A DNA stretch of 51,761 nt from an uncultured bacterium (GTDB taxonomy: Bacteria; Bacillota; Clostridia; Lachnospirales; Lachnospiraceae): NCBI GenBank assembly GCA_947574055.1, contig CANPIC010000018.1:1-51761 (forward strand), read 5' to 3'. Numbering within the stretch: the first letter of the stretch is position 1; each line of letters opens with the position of its first letter. A program made the translations under genes and the position numbers. The notes under the pieces are model-generated. The model did not search any database. It was not told the origin of the DNA and saw only the letters and a list, made by a program, of their open reading frames with translations. Of the stretch, positions 27,082-36,134 are shown piece by piece.

Positions 27082-28491
27082 ATGGAAAAGAAAAATGTAT
27101 GGGATATTTATGACACTGCCCGTCTGAACGAGGTTGAAGACTTCACAAAAGAATACATGCACTTTCTTGACGAGGGCAAGACGGAGCGGGAATGTATTGA
27201 CTATCTTGTAAACAGGATTGAGGGGGAAGGTTATCGGGAACTGGAAGCAGTGCGCAGAGACGGCGGGACACTTTCAGCCGGGGACAGGATTTATCATGTG
27301 TGCATGAACAAATCCATTGTCATGTTCCATCTTGGCAGCCGTCCGCTGGAAGAGGGGATGAATATACTCGGTGCGCATATTGACTCGCCGCGCCTGGATG
27401 TGAAACAGGATCCCCTGTATGAAGACGGCGGGTTTGCCTATCTGGATACCCATTATTACGGCGGGGTAAAAAAATATCAGTGGGTGACGATCCCGCTTGC
27501 CCTTCATGGCGTGGTGGTGAAAAAGGATGGTACGACAATAGAGATCAGAGTGGGAGAAGAGGAAGGAGATCCGGTATTTTTTATTTCTGATCTGCTGATT
27601 CATCTGGCTGCGGAACAGCTTGAGAAAAAGGCCGGCAAAGTGATCGAAGGGGAAGCGCTGGATATTATTGTGGGGAACCGTCCCCTGAAACTGGCCGAGG
27701 AAGAGAACGAGGCGAAGAAAGAAAAAGATCCTGTCAAACAGGGAATCCTGAAGATCCTGCAGGAGGAGTACGGCATGGAGGAAGAAGACTTTCTTTCCGC
27801 GGAACTGGAAGTGGTTCCGGCGGGAAAGGCCAGAGAGGCCGGGTTTGACCGCAGTATGATACTGGCTTACGGGCAGGATGACAGGGTGTGTGCGTTTGCT
27901 TCTCTGAAAGCGATGCTGGAACTGCAGAGGCCGGAGCGGACAGCCTGCTGTATTTTGGTGGACAAAGAAGAAATCGGCAGTGTGGGGGCAACAGGCATGC
28001 GTTCCCGCTTTTTTGAAAACAGTGTGGCGGAACTGATGGCACTGTGTGGCTGTCAGGGTGATCTGGCGCTGCGCAGATGTCTGGCAGCATCCTATATGCT
28101 TTCTTCCGATGTGAGCAGTGCCTTTGATCCCGCTTATGCATCCAGCTTTGACAAGAAAAATGTGGCTTATCTGGGCAGGGGAATGGTGTTTAACAAATTT
28201 ACCGGTTCCCGCGGCAAGTCTGGTTCTAACGATGCCAATGCGGAATATCTTGCCTATATCCGTGATATGTTTGAAAAAGAAGAAGTGCAGTTCCAGACTG
28301 CGGAACTGGGAAAAGTGGATCTGGGCGGCGGCGGAACCATTGCCTATATCCTGGCATTGTACGGGATGCAGGTAATTGACAGCGGTGTGGCGGTTCTGAA
28401 CATGCATGCACCGTGGGAAGCTACCAGCAAAGTGGATGTCTATGAGACAAAGAGAGGTTACAGCGCATTTCTTAAATACAGAGGAATGTAA
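27082..28491 (+). CDS. M18-family aminopeptidase
   Basis: 469-residue cytosolic zinc aminopeptidase of the aspartyl-aminopeptidase (M18) family, which trims acidic or other N-terminal residues from peptides. Ligand motifs: the first His and Asp in [13 protein letters not shown], the catalytic Glu pair in [13 protein letters not shown], Asp in [10 protein letters not shown], and the last His in [15 protein letters not shown] precedes the ATG. It sits between pheT and queA; the queA start follows its stop by two bases, suggesting co-translation. Confidence 0.93.
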   Translation: MEKKNVWDIYDTARLNEVEDFTKEYMHFLDEGKTERECIDYLVNRIEGEGYRELEAVRRDGGTLSAGDRIYHVCMNKSIVMFHLGSRPLEEGMNILGAHIDSPRLDVKQDPLYEDGGFAYLDTHYYGGVKKYQWVTIPLALHGVVVKKDGTTIEIRVGEEEGDPVFFISDLLIHLAAEQLEKKAGKVIEGEALDIIVGNRPLKLAEEENEAKKEKDPVKQGILKILQEEYGMEEEDFLSAELEVVPAGKAREAGFDRSMILAYGQDDRVCAFASLKAMLELQRPERTACCILVDKEEIGSVGATGMRSRFFENSVAELMALCGCQGDLALRRCLAASYMLSSDVSSAFDPAYASSFDKKNVAYLGRGMVFNKFTGSRGKSGSNDANAEYLAYIRDMFEKEEVQFQTAELGKVDLGGGGTIAYILALYGMQVIDSGVAVLNMHAPWEATSKVDVYETKRGYSAFLKYRGM

Positions 28492-28493
28492 GC

Positions 28494-29561
28494 GTGGATA
28501 GCAGCACAGAAGAACGGACGAAACAGAGTATGAATGGTTTGAGGACAATAGATTACGATTTTGTACTCCCGCAGGAACTGATTGCCCAGGACCCGCTGAC
28601 AGACAGAAGTGGCTCCAGGCTTTTGACACTCGACAAAAGGACAGGACAGACGTCTCATCGTCATTTCCGGGAGATTACAGAATTTTTGCAGGCGGGGGAC
28701 TGCCTGGTGCTGAACAATACCAAAGTAATCCCTGCCAGACTTTATGGTATCAAAGAGGACACGGGTGCAACGATTGAGGTACTGCTTTTGAAGCGCCGGG
28801 AAGCAGACTTGTGGGAGGCGCTTGTGCGTCCGGGGAAAAAGGCCAGACCGGGGACCAGGCTGATATTTGGGGACGGTGTTCTCACCGGTGAGATCGTGGA
28901 GATTGTGGAAGAGGGTAACCGGCTGATCCGCTTTGCGTATACGGGGATCTGGGAAGAATTGCTGGATCGTCTGGGTGAGATGCCGCTGCCGCCTTATATT
29001 ACGCATAAGCTGGCTGACAGAAACCGCTACCAGACCGTATATGCCAAATACGAAGGTTCTGCCGCCGCACCCACAGCAGGCCTGCATTTTACACAGGAAC
29101 TGCTGGAAACGATCCGGGCGCAGGGAATCCGGCTGGCTTATGTGACCCTGCATGTGGGACTTGGTACGTTTCGACCGGTGAAGGTGGAACAGGTACAGGA
29201 GCATCATATGCATACAGAGGCCTGGGAAGTGTCGGAAGAAGCAGCAGCGGTCGTCAATGAGACAAAACAAAACGGCGGCCGGATTATTTGCGTGGGCACT
29301 ACAAGCTGTCGTACTATTGAGAGTGCGGCCTCCTGCGGCGTGCTGCAGCCCGGCCGGGGCAATACGGATATTTTTATCTATCCCGGTTATCGCTTTCGGA
29401 TGACGGATGGCCTGCTCACCAACTTTCATCTTCCCCAGTCGACCCTGTTGATGCTTGTTTCTGCACTGGCCGGCAGAGAACATGTGCTGGCTGCTTATCA
29501 GGAAGCCGTGCAGGAGAGATACCGGTTTTTCAGTTTCGGGGATGCGATGTTGATCTGTTGA
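28494..29561 (+). CDS. queA: tRNA preQ1(34) S-adenosylmethionine ribosyltransferase-isomerase
   Basis: Builds epoxyqueuosine at position 34 of GUN-anticodon tRNAs by transferring ribosyl from SAM. 355 residues from the GTG at 28494; an ATG at 28530 would give 343. The GTG has GAGGA eight bases upstream, and the later ATG has a weaker site. Family motifs are clear: [44 protein letters not shown] and [10 protein letters not shown]. No other queuosine gene is adjacent. The gene is coupled to the M18 peptidase by two-base spacing. Confidence 0.95.
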   Translation: MDSSTEERTKQSMNGLRTIDYDFVLPQELIAQDPLTDRSGSRLLTLDKRTGQTSHRHFREITEFLQAGDCLVLNNTKVIPARLYGIKEDTGATIEVLLLKRREADLWEALVRPGKKARPGTRLIFGDGVLTGEIVEIVEEGNRLIRFAYTGIWEELLDRLGEMPLPPYITHKLADRNRYQTVYAKYEGSAAAPTAGLHFTQELLETIRAQGIRLAYVTLHVGLGTFRPVKVEQVQEHHMHTEAWEVSEEAAAVVNETKQNGGRIICVGTTSCRTIESAASCGVLQPGRGNTDIFIYPGYRFRMTDGLLTNFHLPQSTLLMLVSALAGREHVLAAYQEAVQERYRFFSFGDAMLIC

Positions 29562-29648
29562 TGTCTGCCGGAAGCCTCCCTGTAATAGCGGGCTTTGGCT
29601 GGCAGTTATGGCAGGGCAGGTAATGTGGCACAGGCTGATGGGGAGCGG

Positions 29649-29698
29649 AGGCAGTAAGAGAGCAGCGGGCGGGTTTTGAGGCTCCTTTCTTACTGCCT
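29649..29698. repeat. 11-bp inverted repeat after queA
   Basis: AGGCAGTAAGA (29649-29659) and TCTTACTGCCT (29688-29698) are perfect complements with a 28-base loop. No T-run follows. It lies in the otherwise empty 340-base gap between queA and the ACT protein. Confidence 0.45.
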
Positions 29699-29811
29699 TC
29701 GTCTGTGCCCAAAAACAGGCTCCTGTCAACCCTTTTTGTTTCGATCCTGCATACATATCAGGTTTACCGTGTAGTCATGTATGGTTTGTCATAGAGATTG
29801 CGGATCTCCTC

Positions 29812-29840
29812 TTGCCAATTAGCGATTTTTATGGTAGAAT
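29812..29840 (+). promoter_or_regulatory. promoter of the ACT-hom-apgM unit
   Basis: TTGCCA (29812-29817), 17-base spacer, TAGAAT (29835-29840). Start near 29847, about 53 bases before the ATG at 29900. Confidence 0.6.
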
Positions 29841-29899
29841 ATCTCTCGTTGAAAGACAACTGTCCTCATATTGCGGACAGAAAGGGGATTAGGGATCAA

Positions 29900-30343
29900 A
29901 TGAAGGACGAAAACAGGTATTTCGTGCTGAAACAAAAAGCGGTGCCGGAAGTCTTGCTGAAGGTAGTGGAAGCAAAGCGGCTGCTGGATTCGGAAAAGGT
30001 GATGACCGTGCAGGAGGCTACGGAAGCCGTAGGAATCAGCAGAAGTTCTTTTTATAAATATAAAGAAGATATTTTCCCCTTTCATGACAATTCTCTGGGC
30101 CGTACTGTCACGTTTACCATGCAGATGGACGATGAGCCGGGGCTTTTGTCGGATGTGCTTAAGATTGTGGCCCGTTTTCAGGCCAATATCCTGACGATCC
30201 ACCAGAGTATACCGATCAATGGTGTGGCATCTCTGAGCATCAGCGTGCAGGTTCTGCCCACGACACAGAATATATCGGGAATGATCGAGACAATGGAAGT
30301 CCAGAAGGGCGTCCGCAATGTAAAAATACTTGCCAAGGAGTAG
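29900..30343 (+). CDS. free-standing ACT-domain protein (UPF0735/PheB-like)
   Basis: 147 residues: an N-terminal helix-turn-helix-like segment (VMTVQEATEAVGISRSSFYKY, ~35-55) and a C-terminal ACT domain (~70-146, MQMDDEPGLLSDVLKIVARF). ACT domains bind amino acids. This family, sometimes named PheB, lacks catalytic residues and is best seen as an amino-acid-responsive regulator. The ATG at 29900 is preceded by AGGG; a longer TTG start at 29798 would begin upstream of the promoter and is rejected. It lies nine bases before hom, so a role in control of threonine/methionine synthesis is a reasonable inference. Confidence 0.88.
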   Translation: MKDENRYFVLKQKAVPEVLLKVVEAKRLLDSEKVMTVQEATEAVGISRSSFYKYKEDIFPFHDNSLGRTVTFTMQMDDEPGLLSDVLKIVARFQANILTIHQSIPINGVASLSISVQVLPTTQNISGMIETMEVQKGVRNVKILAKE

Positions 30344-30352
30344 AAGAAAGAT

Positions 30353-31567
30353 ATGGTTTATGCAGCAATTTTAGGCTACGGTACAGTAGGAAGCGGCGTA
30401 GCGCATGTGTTAAGTGAAAACAGTGAAATGATTGCCTGGAAGGCAGGAGAGGAAGTCCGTGTAAAATATATCCTGGATCTGCGTGATTTTCCTGGCGATC
30501 CCAATGCAGACAAAGTGATTCATGATTTTAACAAGATTCTGGAGGACCCGCAGGTTACGGTAATCTGTGAGACAATGGGAGGGCTGGAGCCGGCCTATAC
30601 GTTTTCAAAACAGTCTCTGCTGGCGGGTAAGAGTGTCTGCACTTCCAATAAAGAACTGGTGGCGGCTCATGGCCCGGAACTGCTGCGACTTGCCAGAGAG
30701 CATAACTGCAATTATCTGTTTGAGGCCAGCGTGGGCGGCGGGATACCGATTATCAGGCCCATGAACTATTCTCTGACCGCCGAGGTGATCGACGGCATTA
30801 CCGGCATCCTGAACGGGACGACCAATTACATCCTGACGCGGATGAAGCAGGATGGCGCAGATTTTGAGACAGTGCTGAAAGAAGCCCAGGAAAAAGGCTA
30901 TGCGGAGCGGAATCCGGAAGCGGATGTGGAAGGGCATGATGCCTGCAGGAAGATTGCGATCCTGTCATCGCTGATGCTGGGCAAAACGGTGCATTATGAA
31001 GATATTTATACGGAAGGCATCACAGCCATCACAACAGAGGACTTCCTTTACGCGAAAAAACTGGATCGCACAGTGAAGCTGCTGGCAATGAGCAAACTGC
31101 AGGAAGAGGGCTGTTTTGTGATGGTGGCCCCTTTTATGATTTCCAATGATAATCCTTTGCATGGGATTCAGGATGTGTTTAATGCGGTGTTTGTACACAG
31201 CAATATGCTGGGCGATTCCATGTATTACGGAAGAGGCGCCGGTAAACTGCCCACGGCCAGCGCGGTGGTGTCTGACGTGGTGGATTGTGCAAGGCATCAG
31301 GGCAAGACTGTGATGTGTCTGTGGGATGAAGAAGAGATAAAACCGCTGGACTATATGCTTGCTGTCAGAAGATTTTTTGTGCGTGCGGACCAGACGCTGA
31401 TGAGCGAGGCGCAGGCACGTGAACTGTTTGGCGGGATCGAGGTCATCAGACTGGAAGAAAAGCCACAGGAATATGGATTTGTCACACCGCCGATGACAGA
31501 GGCGGCGTTTGAACGGATCAGAAGCGGCGTCGAAGGGATTCTGGGGAGAATCCGTCTGGAGGATTGA
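30353..31567 (+). CDS. hom: homoserine dehydrogenase
   Basis: Reduces aspartate semialdehyde to homoserine with NAD(P)H. 404 residues: nucleotide-binding ILGYGTVGSGVA at the N-terminus, then TSNKELVAAHG, EASVGGGIPIIRP and the family signature EKGYAERNPEADVEGHDACR. The last ~65 residues do not show the clear ACT domain that ends the Bacillus enzyme (~430 residues). GGAG is 12 bases before the ATG. The gene is directly preceded by an ACT protein and overlaps the start region of the ApgM-like gene. Confidence 0.95.
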   Translation: MVYAAILGYGTVGSGVAHVLSENSEMIAWKAGEEVRVKYILDLRDFPGDPNADKVIHDFNKILEDPQVTVICETMGGLEPAYTFSKQSLLAGKSVCTSNKELVAAHGPELLRLAREHNCNYLFEASVGGGIPIIRPMNYSLTAEVIDGITGILNGTTNYILTRMKQDGADFETVLKEAQEKGYAERNPEADVEGHDACRKIAILSSLMLGKTVHYEDIYTEGITAITTEDFLYAKKLDRTVKLLAMSKLQEEGCFVMVAPFMISNDNPLHGIQDVFNAVFVHSNMLGDSMYYGRGAGKLPTASAVVSDVVDCARHQGKTVMCLWDEEEIKPLDYMLAVRRFFVRADQTLMSEAQARELFGGIEVIRLEEKPQEYGFVTPPMTEAAFERIRSGVEGILGRIRLED

Positions 31568-31569
31568 AG

Positions 31570-32802
31570 ATGAAATATGTGATCGTACTGGGGGACGGGA
31601 TGGCCGATGAACCCCTTGCAGAGTTGCATGGCCAAACGCCGTTGGCTTATGCGAAAACGGAAAATCTGGATGCCCTGAGTGCAGTATCAGAGATCGGCAT
31701 GGTACATACCATACCGGACGGGATGAAGCCCGGTTCGGATACGGCAAATCTGTCTGTGATGGGCTATGATCCGCGGGTGTATTATTCCGGGCGCTCTCCG
31801 CTGGAGGCGTTGAGCATCGGCGTGCCCATGAAGGAGACGGATATCGCCCTTCGGTGCAATCTCGTGACACTGTCTGAAGAGGAAGCGCTTACGTTTGCAG
31901 AGCAGACGATACTTGATCATAGTGCCGATGAGATTGGCACGGAAGAGGCGGCCGTGCTGCTGCAAGCCGTGCAGCAGGAACTGGAAAATGAAACCTGGCA
32001 TTTTTATGTGGGCACCAGTTACCGCCATTGTCTGATCTGGGAGCAGGGACAGGTCGTGGAACTGACCCAGCCTCATGATATACCGGGACAGGTGATCGGG
32101 GCGCATCTGCCGCAGGATACGACGCTGCGTGAGATGATGCAAAGAAGCTATGAGATACTAAAACATCATCCGCTGAATGAAGAACGTCGCAGACGGGGGC
32201 TGCGTCCTGCCAACTGCTGCTGGTTCTGGGGCGCGGGCACAAAGCCACTTTTATCAAATTTTCAGGAAGCGCATCAGAAAAAAGGGGTGATGATTTCCGC
32301 AGTCGATTTGTTAAAAGGCATCGCGGTAGGCGCCGGTATGGATACTATCTGTGTGGAAGGCGCTAATGGCGGGCTGCATACCAATTATGAAGGCAAGGCT
32401 GCCGCTGCCGTGAAGGCGCTGACAGAGGATGGGTATGATTTTGCCTATATCCATATTGAAGCGCCGGATGAGATGGGGCATCAGGGTAGTGTGGAGAAAA
32501 AGATACAGGCGATCGAAAATATTGACAAGCGTGTCATAAAACCTCTGAAAGAGGGACTGGACCGGTCAGGAGAGCCCTACCGGCTCCTTGTGCTGCCGGA
32601 TCATCCCACACCGATCCGTGTCAGAACCCATACCAGTGATGATGTGCCCTATCTTTTGTATGACAGTACAAATGTCGCCGGGGCAGCGCAAAGCGGTGCG
32701 AATGAAAGTCATCCGCATTACAATGAGAAAGAGGCGTCGGCAACCGGGATTCGCGTGGAAAAGGGCCATGAGCTGATCAGAAAACTCTTTGCGAACAGAT
32801 AA
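31570..32802 (+). CDS. ApgM-like phosphotransferase, proposed homoserine kinase
   Basis: 410 residues of the cofactor-independent phosphoglycerate mutase (archaeal-type, alkaline-phosphatase superfamily) fold. Motifs: VIVLGDGMAD, GSDTANLSVMGYDP with the nucleophile region, HIEAPDEMGHQG and LPDHPTPIR. A branch of this family next to threonine genes has been proposed to act as homoserine kinase. Here it sits between hom and aspartate kinase, no GHMP-type thrB is in the window, and ThrC needs phosphohomoserine, so that role is likely but unproven. The start at 31570 has GGAGG upstream and follows the hom stop by two bases; an overlapping TTG at 31564 is less likely. Confidence 0.85.
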   Translation: MKYVIVLGDGMADEPLAELHGQTPLAYAKTENLDALSAVSEIGMVHTIPDGMKPGSDTANLSVMGYDPRVYYSGRSPLEALSIGVPMKETDIALRCNLVTLSEEEALTFAEQTILDHSADEIGTEEAAVLLQAVQQELENETWHFYVGTSYRHCLIWEQGQVVELTQPHDIPGQVIGAHLPQDTTLREMMQRSYEILKHHPLNEERRRRGLRPANCCWFWGAGTKPLLSNFQEAHQKKGVMISAVDLLKGIAVGAGMDTICVEGANGGLHTNYEGKAAAAVKALTEDGYDFAYIHIEAPDEMGHQGSVEKKIQAIENIDKRVIKPLKEGLDRSGEPYRLLVLPDHPTPIRVRTHTSDDVPYLLYDSTNVAGAAQSGANESHPHYNEKEASATGIRVEKGHELIRKLFANR

Positions 32803-32890
32803 TAAGCAGATACCATGCCAGAGCGTGTATGAAACTTGCTTTCTGCCAGATGTGCGTCACACTTTATGAGAGATTTGGCCCGGCTGCGGG

Positions 32891-32899
32891 CTGCTATAC
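32891..32899 (+). promoter_or_regulatory. candidate extended -10 before lysC
   Basis: TGC followed by TATACT (32894-32899). TTGGCC lies 14 bases upstream, too close for a good -35, so this would depend on the extended -10. The gap of 165 bases from the previous gene allows a separate promoter. Confidence 0.35.
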
Positions 32900-32967
32900 T
32901 GTAAAGTGAGGCGTACAAATGACAGAATGAATTTACATGCACTCTTCAGATCAGGAGGAGAGATATT

Positions 32968-34287
32968 ATGATAAAAGTGGTAAAATTCGGCGGCAGTTCC
33001 CTTGCCAGCGCGAAACAGTTTCAAAAAGTGGGCGAGATCATCCGCAGCGATCCGGAGCGGCGCTATGTGGTGCCATCAGCGCCGGGCAAACGTCATATGC
33101 ACGATACCAAAGTGACGGATATGCTGTATGAATGTTATGCGCTGGCGGAAGAGGGCAAAAATTTTTCGGGACAGCTAAAACAGATCAGGCTCCGGTTTGA
33201 AGAGATCATAACCGGGCTGGAGATGAGCCTTTCTCTGGAACAGGAGTTTCAGGAGATTGCGGAGCAGTTTCAGAAGAAAGCGGGCAGAGACTATGCGGCT
33301 TCCAGGGGGGAATACCTTAACAGTATCATTATGGCGCAGTATTTGCAGTATACATTTATTGATGCGGCAGAGGTGGTACGGTTTGATGAGGAAGGGGCCT
33401 TTTTGTCTGAGGAGACGGACAAAATGCTGCGTCAGCGCCTGGAAGAGACGGAACATGCGGTTATTCCCGGCTTTTATGGTGCCACGGCGCAGGGCTGTGT
33501 GCGGACTTTTTCCAGAGGTGGGTCGGATATTACCGGTTCTATTGTGGCCAGGGCGGTTCATGCGGATGTCTATGAGAACTGGACAGATGTCTCCGGCTTT
33601 TTGATTGCCGATCCCCGTATCATAGAAAGGCCGGAAGGGATTGAGACCATTACTTACCGGGAACTGCGAGAACTTTCTTATATGGGGGCCACTGTACTGC
33701 ATGAGGATGCCATTTTCCCTGTGCGTAAAGAAGGGATTCCTATCAATATCCGCAATACCAATGCGCCGGAAGACAGAGGAACCTGGATTGTGGAGAGCAC
33801 CTGTCAGAAGTCCAGATATACGATTACCGGAATTGCAGGTAAGAGAGGATTCTGCTCTATCAATATTGAAAAGGATATGATGAATTCCGAGGTGGGATTC
33901 GGCAGAAAGGTGCTGCAGGTATTTGAAGAAAATGGCATATCTTTCGAGCATATGCCTTCCGGGATCGACACACTGACCGTATTTGTGCATCTGGATGAAT
34001 TTATCGACAAAGAACAGAAGGTGGTGGCCGGACTGCACCGTCTGACCAGGCCTGATTCCATTGATATCGAATCAGATCTGGCGCTGATTGCGGTCGTGGG
34101 GCGGGGGATGCGTTCCACAAGAGGTACGGCAGGCCGGATCTTTTCCGCACTGGCTCATGCAAATGTCAATGTCAAGATGATCGACCAGGGCTCCAGCGAG
34201 CTCAACATTATCATCGGCGTTTCTGATAATGATTTTGAGGCGGCGATCAAGGCGATATATGATATCTTTGTGATTTCGCAGTTATGA
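32968..34287 (+). CDS. lysC: aspartate kinase
   Basis: First step of the aspartate family: phosphorylates aspartate. 439 residues, monofunctional. The kinase domain covers ~1-290 (VVKFGGSSLASAKQFQKVG, FSRGGSDITGSIVARA, ENWTDVSGFLIADPRI), followed by two ACT domains (~305-435), the usual site of feedback inhibition by lysine or threonine. GGAGG lies before the ATG. It follows the ApgM-like gene and ends at the terminator 34392-34438, closing the threonine-related cluster. Which amino acid inhibits it cannot be read from sequence. Confidence 0.95.
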   Translation: MIKVVKFGGSSLASAKQFQKVGEIIRSDPERRYVVPSAPGKRHMHDTKVTDMLYECYALAEEGKNFSGQLKQIRLRFEEIITGLEMSLSLEQEFQEIAEQFQKKAGRDYAASRGEYLNSIIMAQYLQYTFIDAAEVVRFDEEGAFLSEETDKMLRQRLEETEHAVIPGFYGATAQGCVRTFSRGGSDITGSIVARAVHADVYENWTDVSGFLIADPRIIERPEGIETITYRELRELSYMGATVLHEDAIFPVRKEGIPINIRNTNAPEDRGTWIVESTCQKSRYTITGIAGKRGFCSINIEKDMMNSEVGFGRKVLQVFEENGISFEHMPSGIDTLTVFVHLDEFIDKEQKVVAGLHRLTRPDSIDIESDLALIAVVGRGMRSTRGTAGRIFSALAHANVNVKMIDQGSSELNIIIGVSDNDFEAAIKAIYDIFVISQL

Positions 34288-34391
34288 CAGTCGTCGGGAA
34301 AGACGGACAAAACCGGGGTTGCCGGGCGAGTTGGCAGCTGAGATGTTTTTTGAAACATGTTTTTGTGCAAATAAAATTGAGTGATTTAGGG

Positions 34392-34438
34392 AGTCTTAGA
34401 CGCGACGGTTTGCCGGAGCGTCTTAGATTTTTGTTATT
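34392..34438 (+). terminator. terminator after lysC
   Basis: AGTCT-T-AGACGC pairs with GCGTCT-T-AGATT around one T-T mismatch, with an inner CGG/CCG stem, then a T-rich tail (TTTTTGTTATTT). Confidence 0.7.
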
Positions 34439-34529
34439 TCTCAGTACCTTTTACCGGATCCTATGCATATGTAAGATGGTATTATAACTTCTGGGAATAT
34501 ATCCCGGGATTGGCGATTATTTTCTCTGA

Positions 34530-34559
34530 TTGCGACAGGCGGAAAGGCTGTGCTATAAT
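34530..34559 (+). promoter_or_regulatory. promoter upstream of the Rpn remnant and metF
   Basis: TTGCGA (34530-34535), 18-base spacer ending in TGC, TATAAT (34554-34559). It is a strong extended -10 promoter that would transcribe the remnant and then metF. Confidence 0.55.
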
Positions 34560-34567
34560 ATTGATAA

Positions 34568-35089
34568 AGAAAACATAATGGCAAGGCGGAATATCCGCAG
34601 GAGGAAGAATTGTATTTGTCATCTGCATTTCTGGAAAAACCAGTGGAAAATGGGCTGGAATTAAAGGTAAAAGTCATTAATATAAATTCGGATAAAGTTC
34701 ATAAAATACTGGATAAATGTAATGTATTGCGGGAATACAGCCTTTTTATTGATGTTGTGCGTAAATATGCGAAAGAAGAAGCGACGCTGAAAAAAGCCAT
34801 TCGGGAATGTATTGAAAAAGGAATTTTGTCAGATTATCTGAAGCGAAAAGGCAGTGAGGTGGAGAATATGCTGATAGCCGAATATAGTTATGAAAAGGAT
34901 ATCCAGGTAAAACAACAGGAAGCGAGGCGGGCAGGGCACCAGGAAGGGAGACAGGAAGGGATATTGCTGTCTGCCAGGATATTTCAGGAATTACAAAGGG
35001 ATTCGTCTGTCAGCAACAGCCAGATTGCCACAAGGTTGGGGTGTGCGTTACAAGAGGTGGAAAGTACAAGAAAGTTGTTTGGAATATAA
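34568..35089 (+). pseudogene. Rpn-type PD-(D/E)XK nuclease/transposase family remnant
   Basis: Only the C-terminal part of a recombination-promoting nuclease (Rpn, putative transposase) family member remains. The frame translates from 34568 as KHNGKAEYPQEEELYLSSAF, matching the middle of such proteins, and continues with the typical LREYSLFIDVVRKYAKEE and ECIEKGILSDYLK segments and the Gln/Glu-rich tail to 35089. The nuclease core (~150 residues) that should precede it is missing and a TAA closes the frame at 34565. A TTG at 34610 with GGAGGA upstream could still start a 159-residue product. The promoter just ahead may have been kept to serve metF. Confidence 0.75.
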
Positions 35090-35121
35090 AAAGTACGGTC
35101 GTACGAAAGGGAGAGAACGAT

Positions 35122-35988
35122 ATGAATCTGGATTTATTGTTTGAGGAAAAGAAAAATCAGGTGATTTCTTTTGAGATTTTTCCACCCAAGCGGGGGGCGG
35201 CTTTGCGGGATATTGATGCCACGCTGGAGGTTCTCAGCAGTTTGAAACCCGATTTCATCAGTATTACATTTGGTGCGGGCGGGAGCGCAGTCAACAATAA
35301 GACAATAGAACTGGCCAGGAAAATCAAAGAAGTCTATCACATTGAACCGGTGGTGCATCTGACCTGCCTGAACTACACAAAGGCAGAAATCAAAGGGATG
35401 CTGGAGGAGTTAAAGGAAGCCGGTATTTATAACCTGCTGGCTCTGCGTGGGGATAAAAGTCCTGATTATGAGCCCAAAAAAGAGTTTCTTTATGCCAATG
35501 ACCTGATTCGTTTTATTAAGGAGCAGGGAGAAGAGTTTCATATTTGTGCGGCATGTTATCCGGAGACGCACCAGGAGGCGGAGAGCAGGGCGGCAGATTT
35601 GCATCATCTGCGGGAAAAGGTGGAGAGTGGGGCGACCCATTTGATTTCACAACTTTTCTTTGATAATAATGTGTATTACCGGTTTCTGGAGGATGCGGCG
35701 ATTGCAGGGATTCATGCGCCTATCGAGGCAGGCATTATGCCTGTCACCAATAAGGCACAGATCGAACGCATGGTTACACTCTGCGGCGCAAGTCTGCCGG
35801 AAAAATACAGCCGTATCATGCACCGGTTTGAAGATAAGAAAGAGGCACTGTTTGACGCGGGCATGGCCTATGCCATTAATCAGATTGTGGATTTGCTGAC
35901 AAATGGTGTGGACGGGATTCATCTCTATACGATGAACAATCCGGCCGTAGCGCGAAGGATATGTGAAGGAATCAGGAATCTGGTGTAG
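35122..35988 (+). CDS. metF: 5,10-methylenetetrahydrofolate reductase
   Basis: Flavoenzyme that reduces methylene-THF to methyl-THF for methionine synthesis. 288 residues, the standard bacterial MetF length, a TIM barrel with VISFEIFPPKRG near the N-terminus, SITFGAGGSAVN, LLALRGDKSPDY and HLISQLFFDNNVYYRF. AAGGGAG lies eight bases before the ATG at 35122; an earlier in-frame start at 35041 would overlap the remnant gene and is rejected. No methionine synthase or S-box/SAM riboswitch is visible, and transcription probably comes from 34530-34559. Confidence 0.95.
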   Translation: MNLDLLFEEKKNQVISFEIFPPKRGAALRDIDATLEVLSSLKPDFISITFGAGGSAVNNKTIELARKIKEVYHIEPVVHLTCLNYTKAEIKGMLEELKEAGIYNLLALRGDKSPDYEPKKEFLYANDLIRFIKEQGEEFHICAACYPETHQEAESRAADLHHLREKVESGATHLISQLFFDNNVYYRFLEDAAIAGIHAPIEAGIMPVTNKAQIERMVTLCGASLPEKYSRIMHRFEDKKEALFDAGMAYAINQIVDLLTNGVDGIHLYTMNNPAVARRICEGIRNLV

Positions 35989-36046
35989 ATTGTAGCAGGA
36001 AGGGTAAAGGAACCGGGATTGAGAGCAAAGTACGTATGGACCTGGA

Positions 36047-36075
36047 TTGACTTTTTCCAACGAAAGTATGATAAT
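36047..36075 (+). promoter_or_regulatory. ilvE promoter
   Basis: TTGACT (36047-36052), 17-base spacer, GATAAT (36070-36075). A short GCATCC-GGG-GGATGC hairpin (36083-36097) follows at the start of the transcript. Confidence 0.65.
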
Positions 36076-36134
36076 AAGCATAGCATCCGGGGGATGCGTT
36101 TATGGTTTACGATCAAGAGGGAGGAGAGCAGTAA

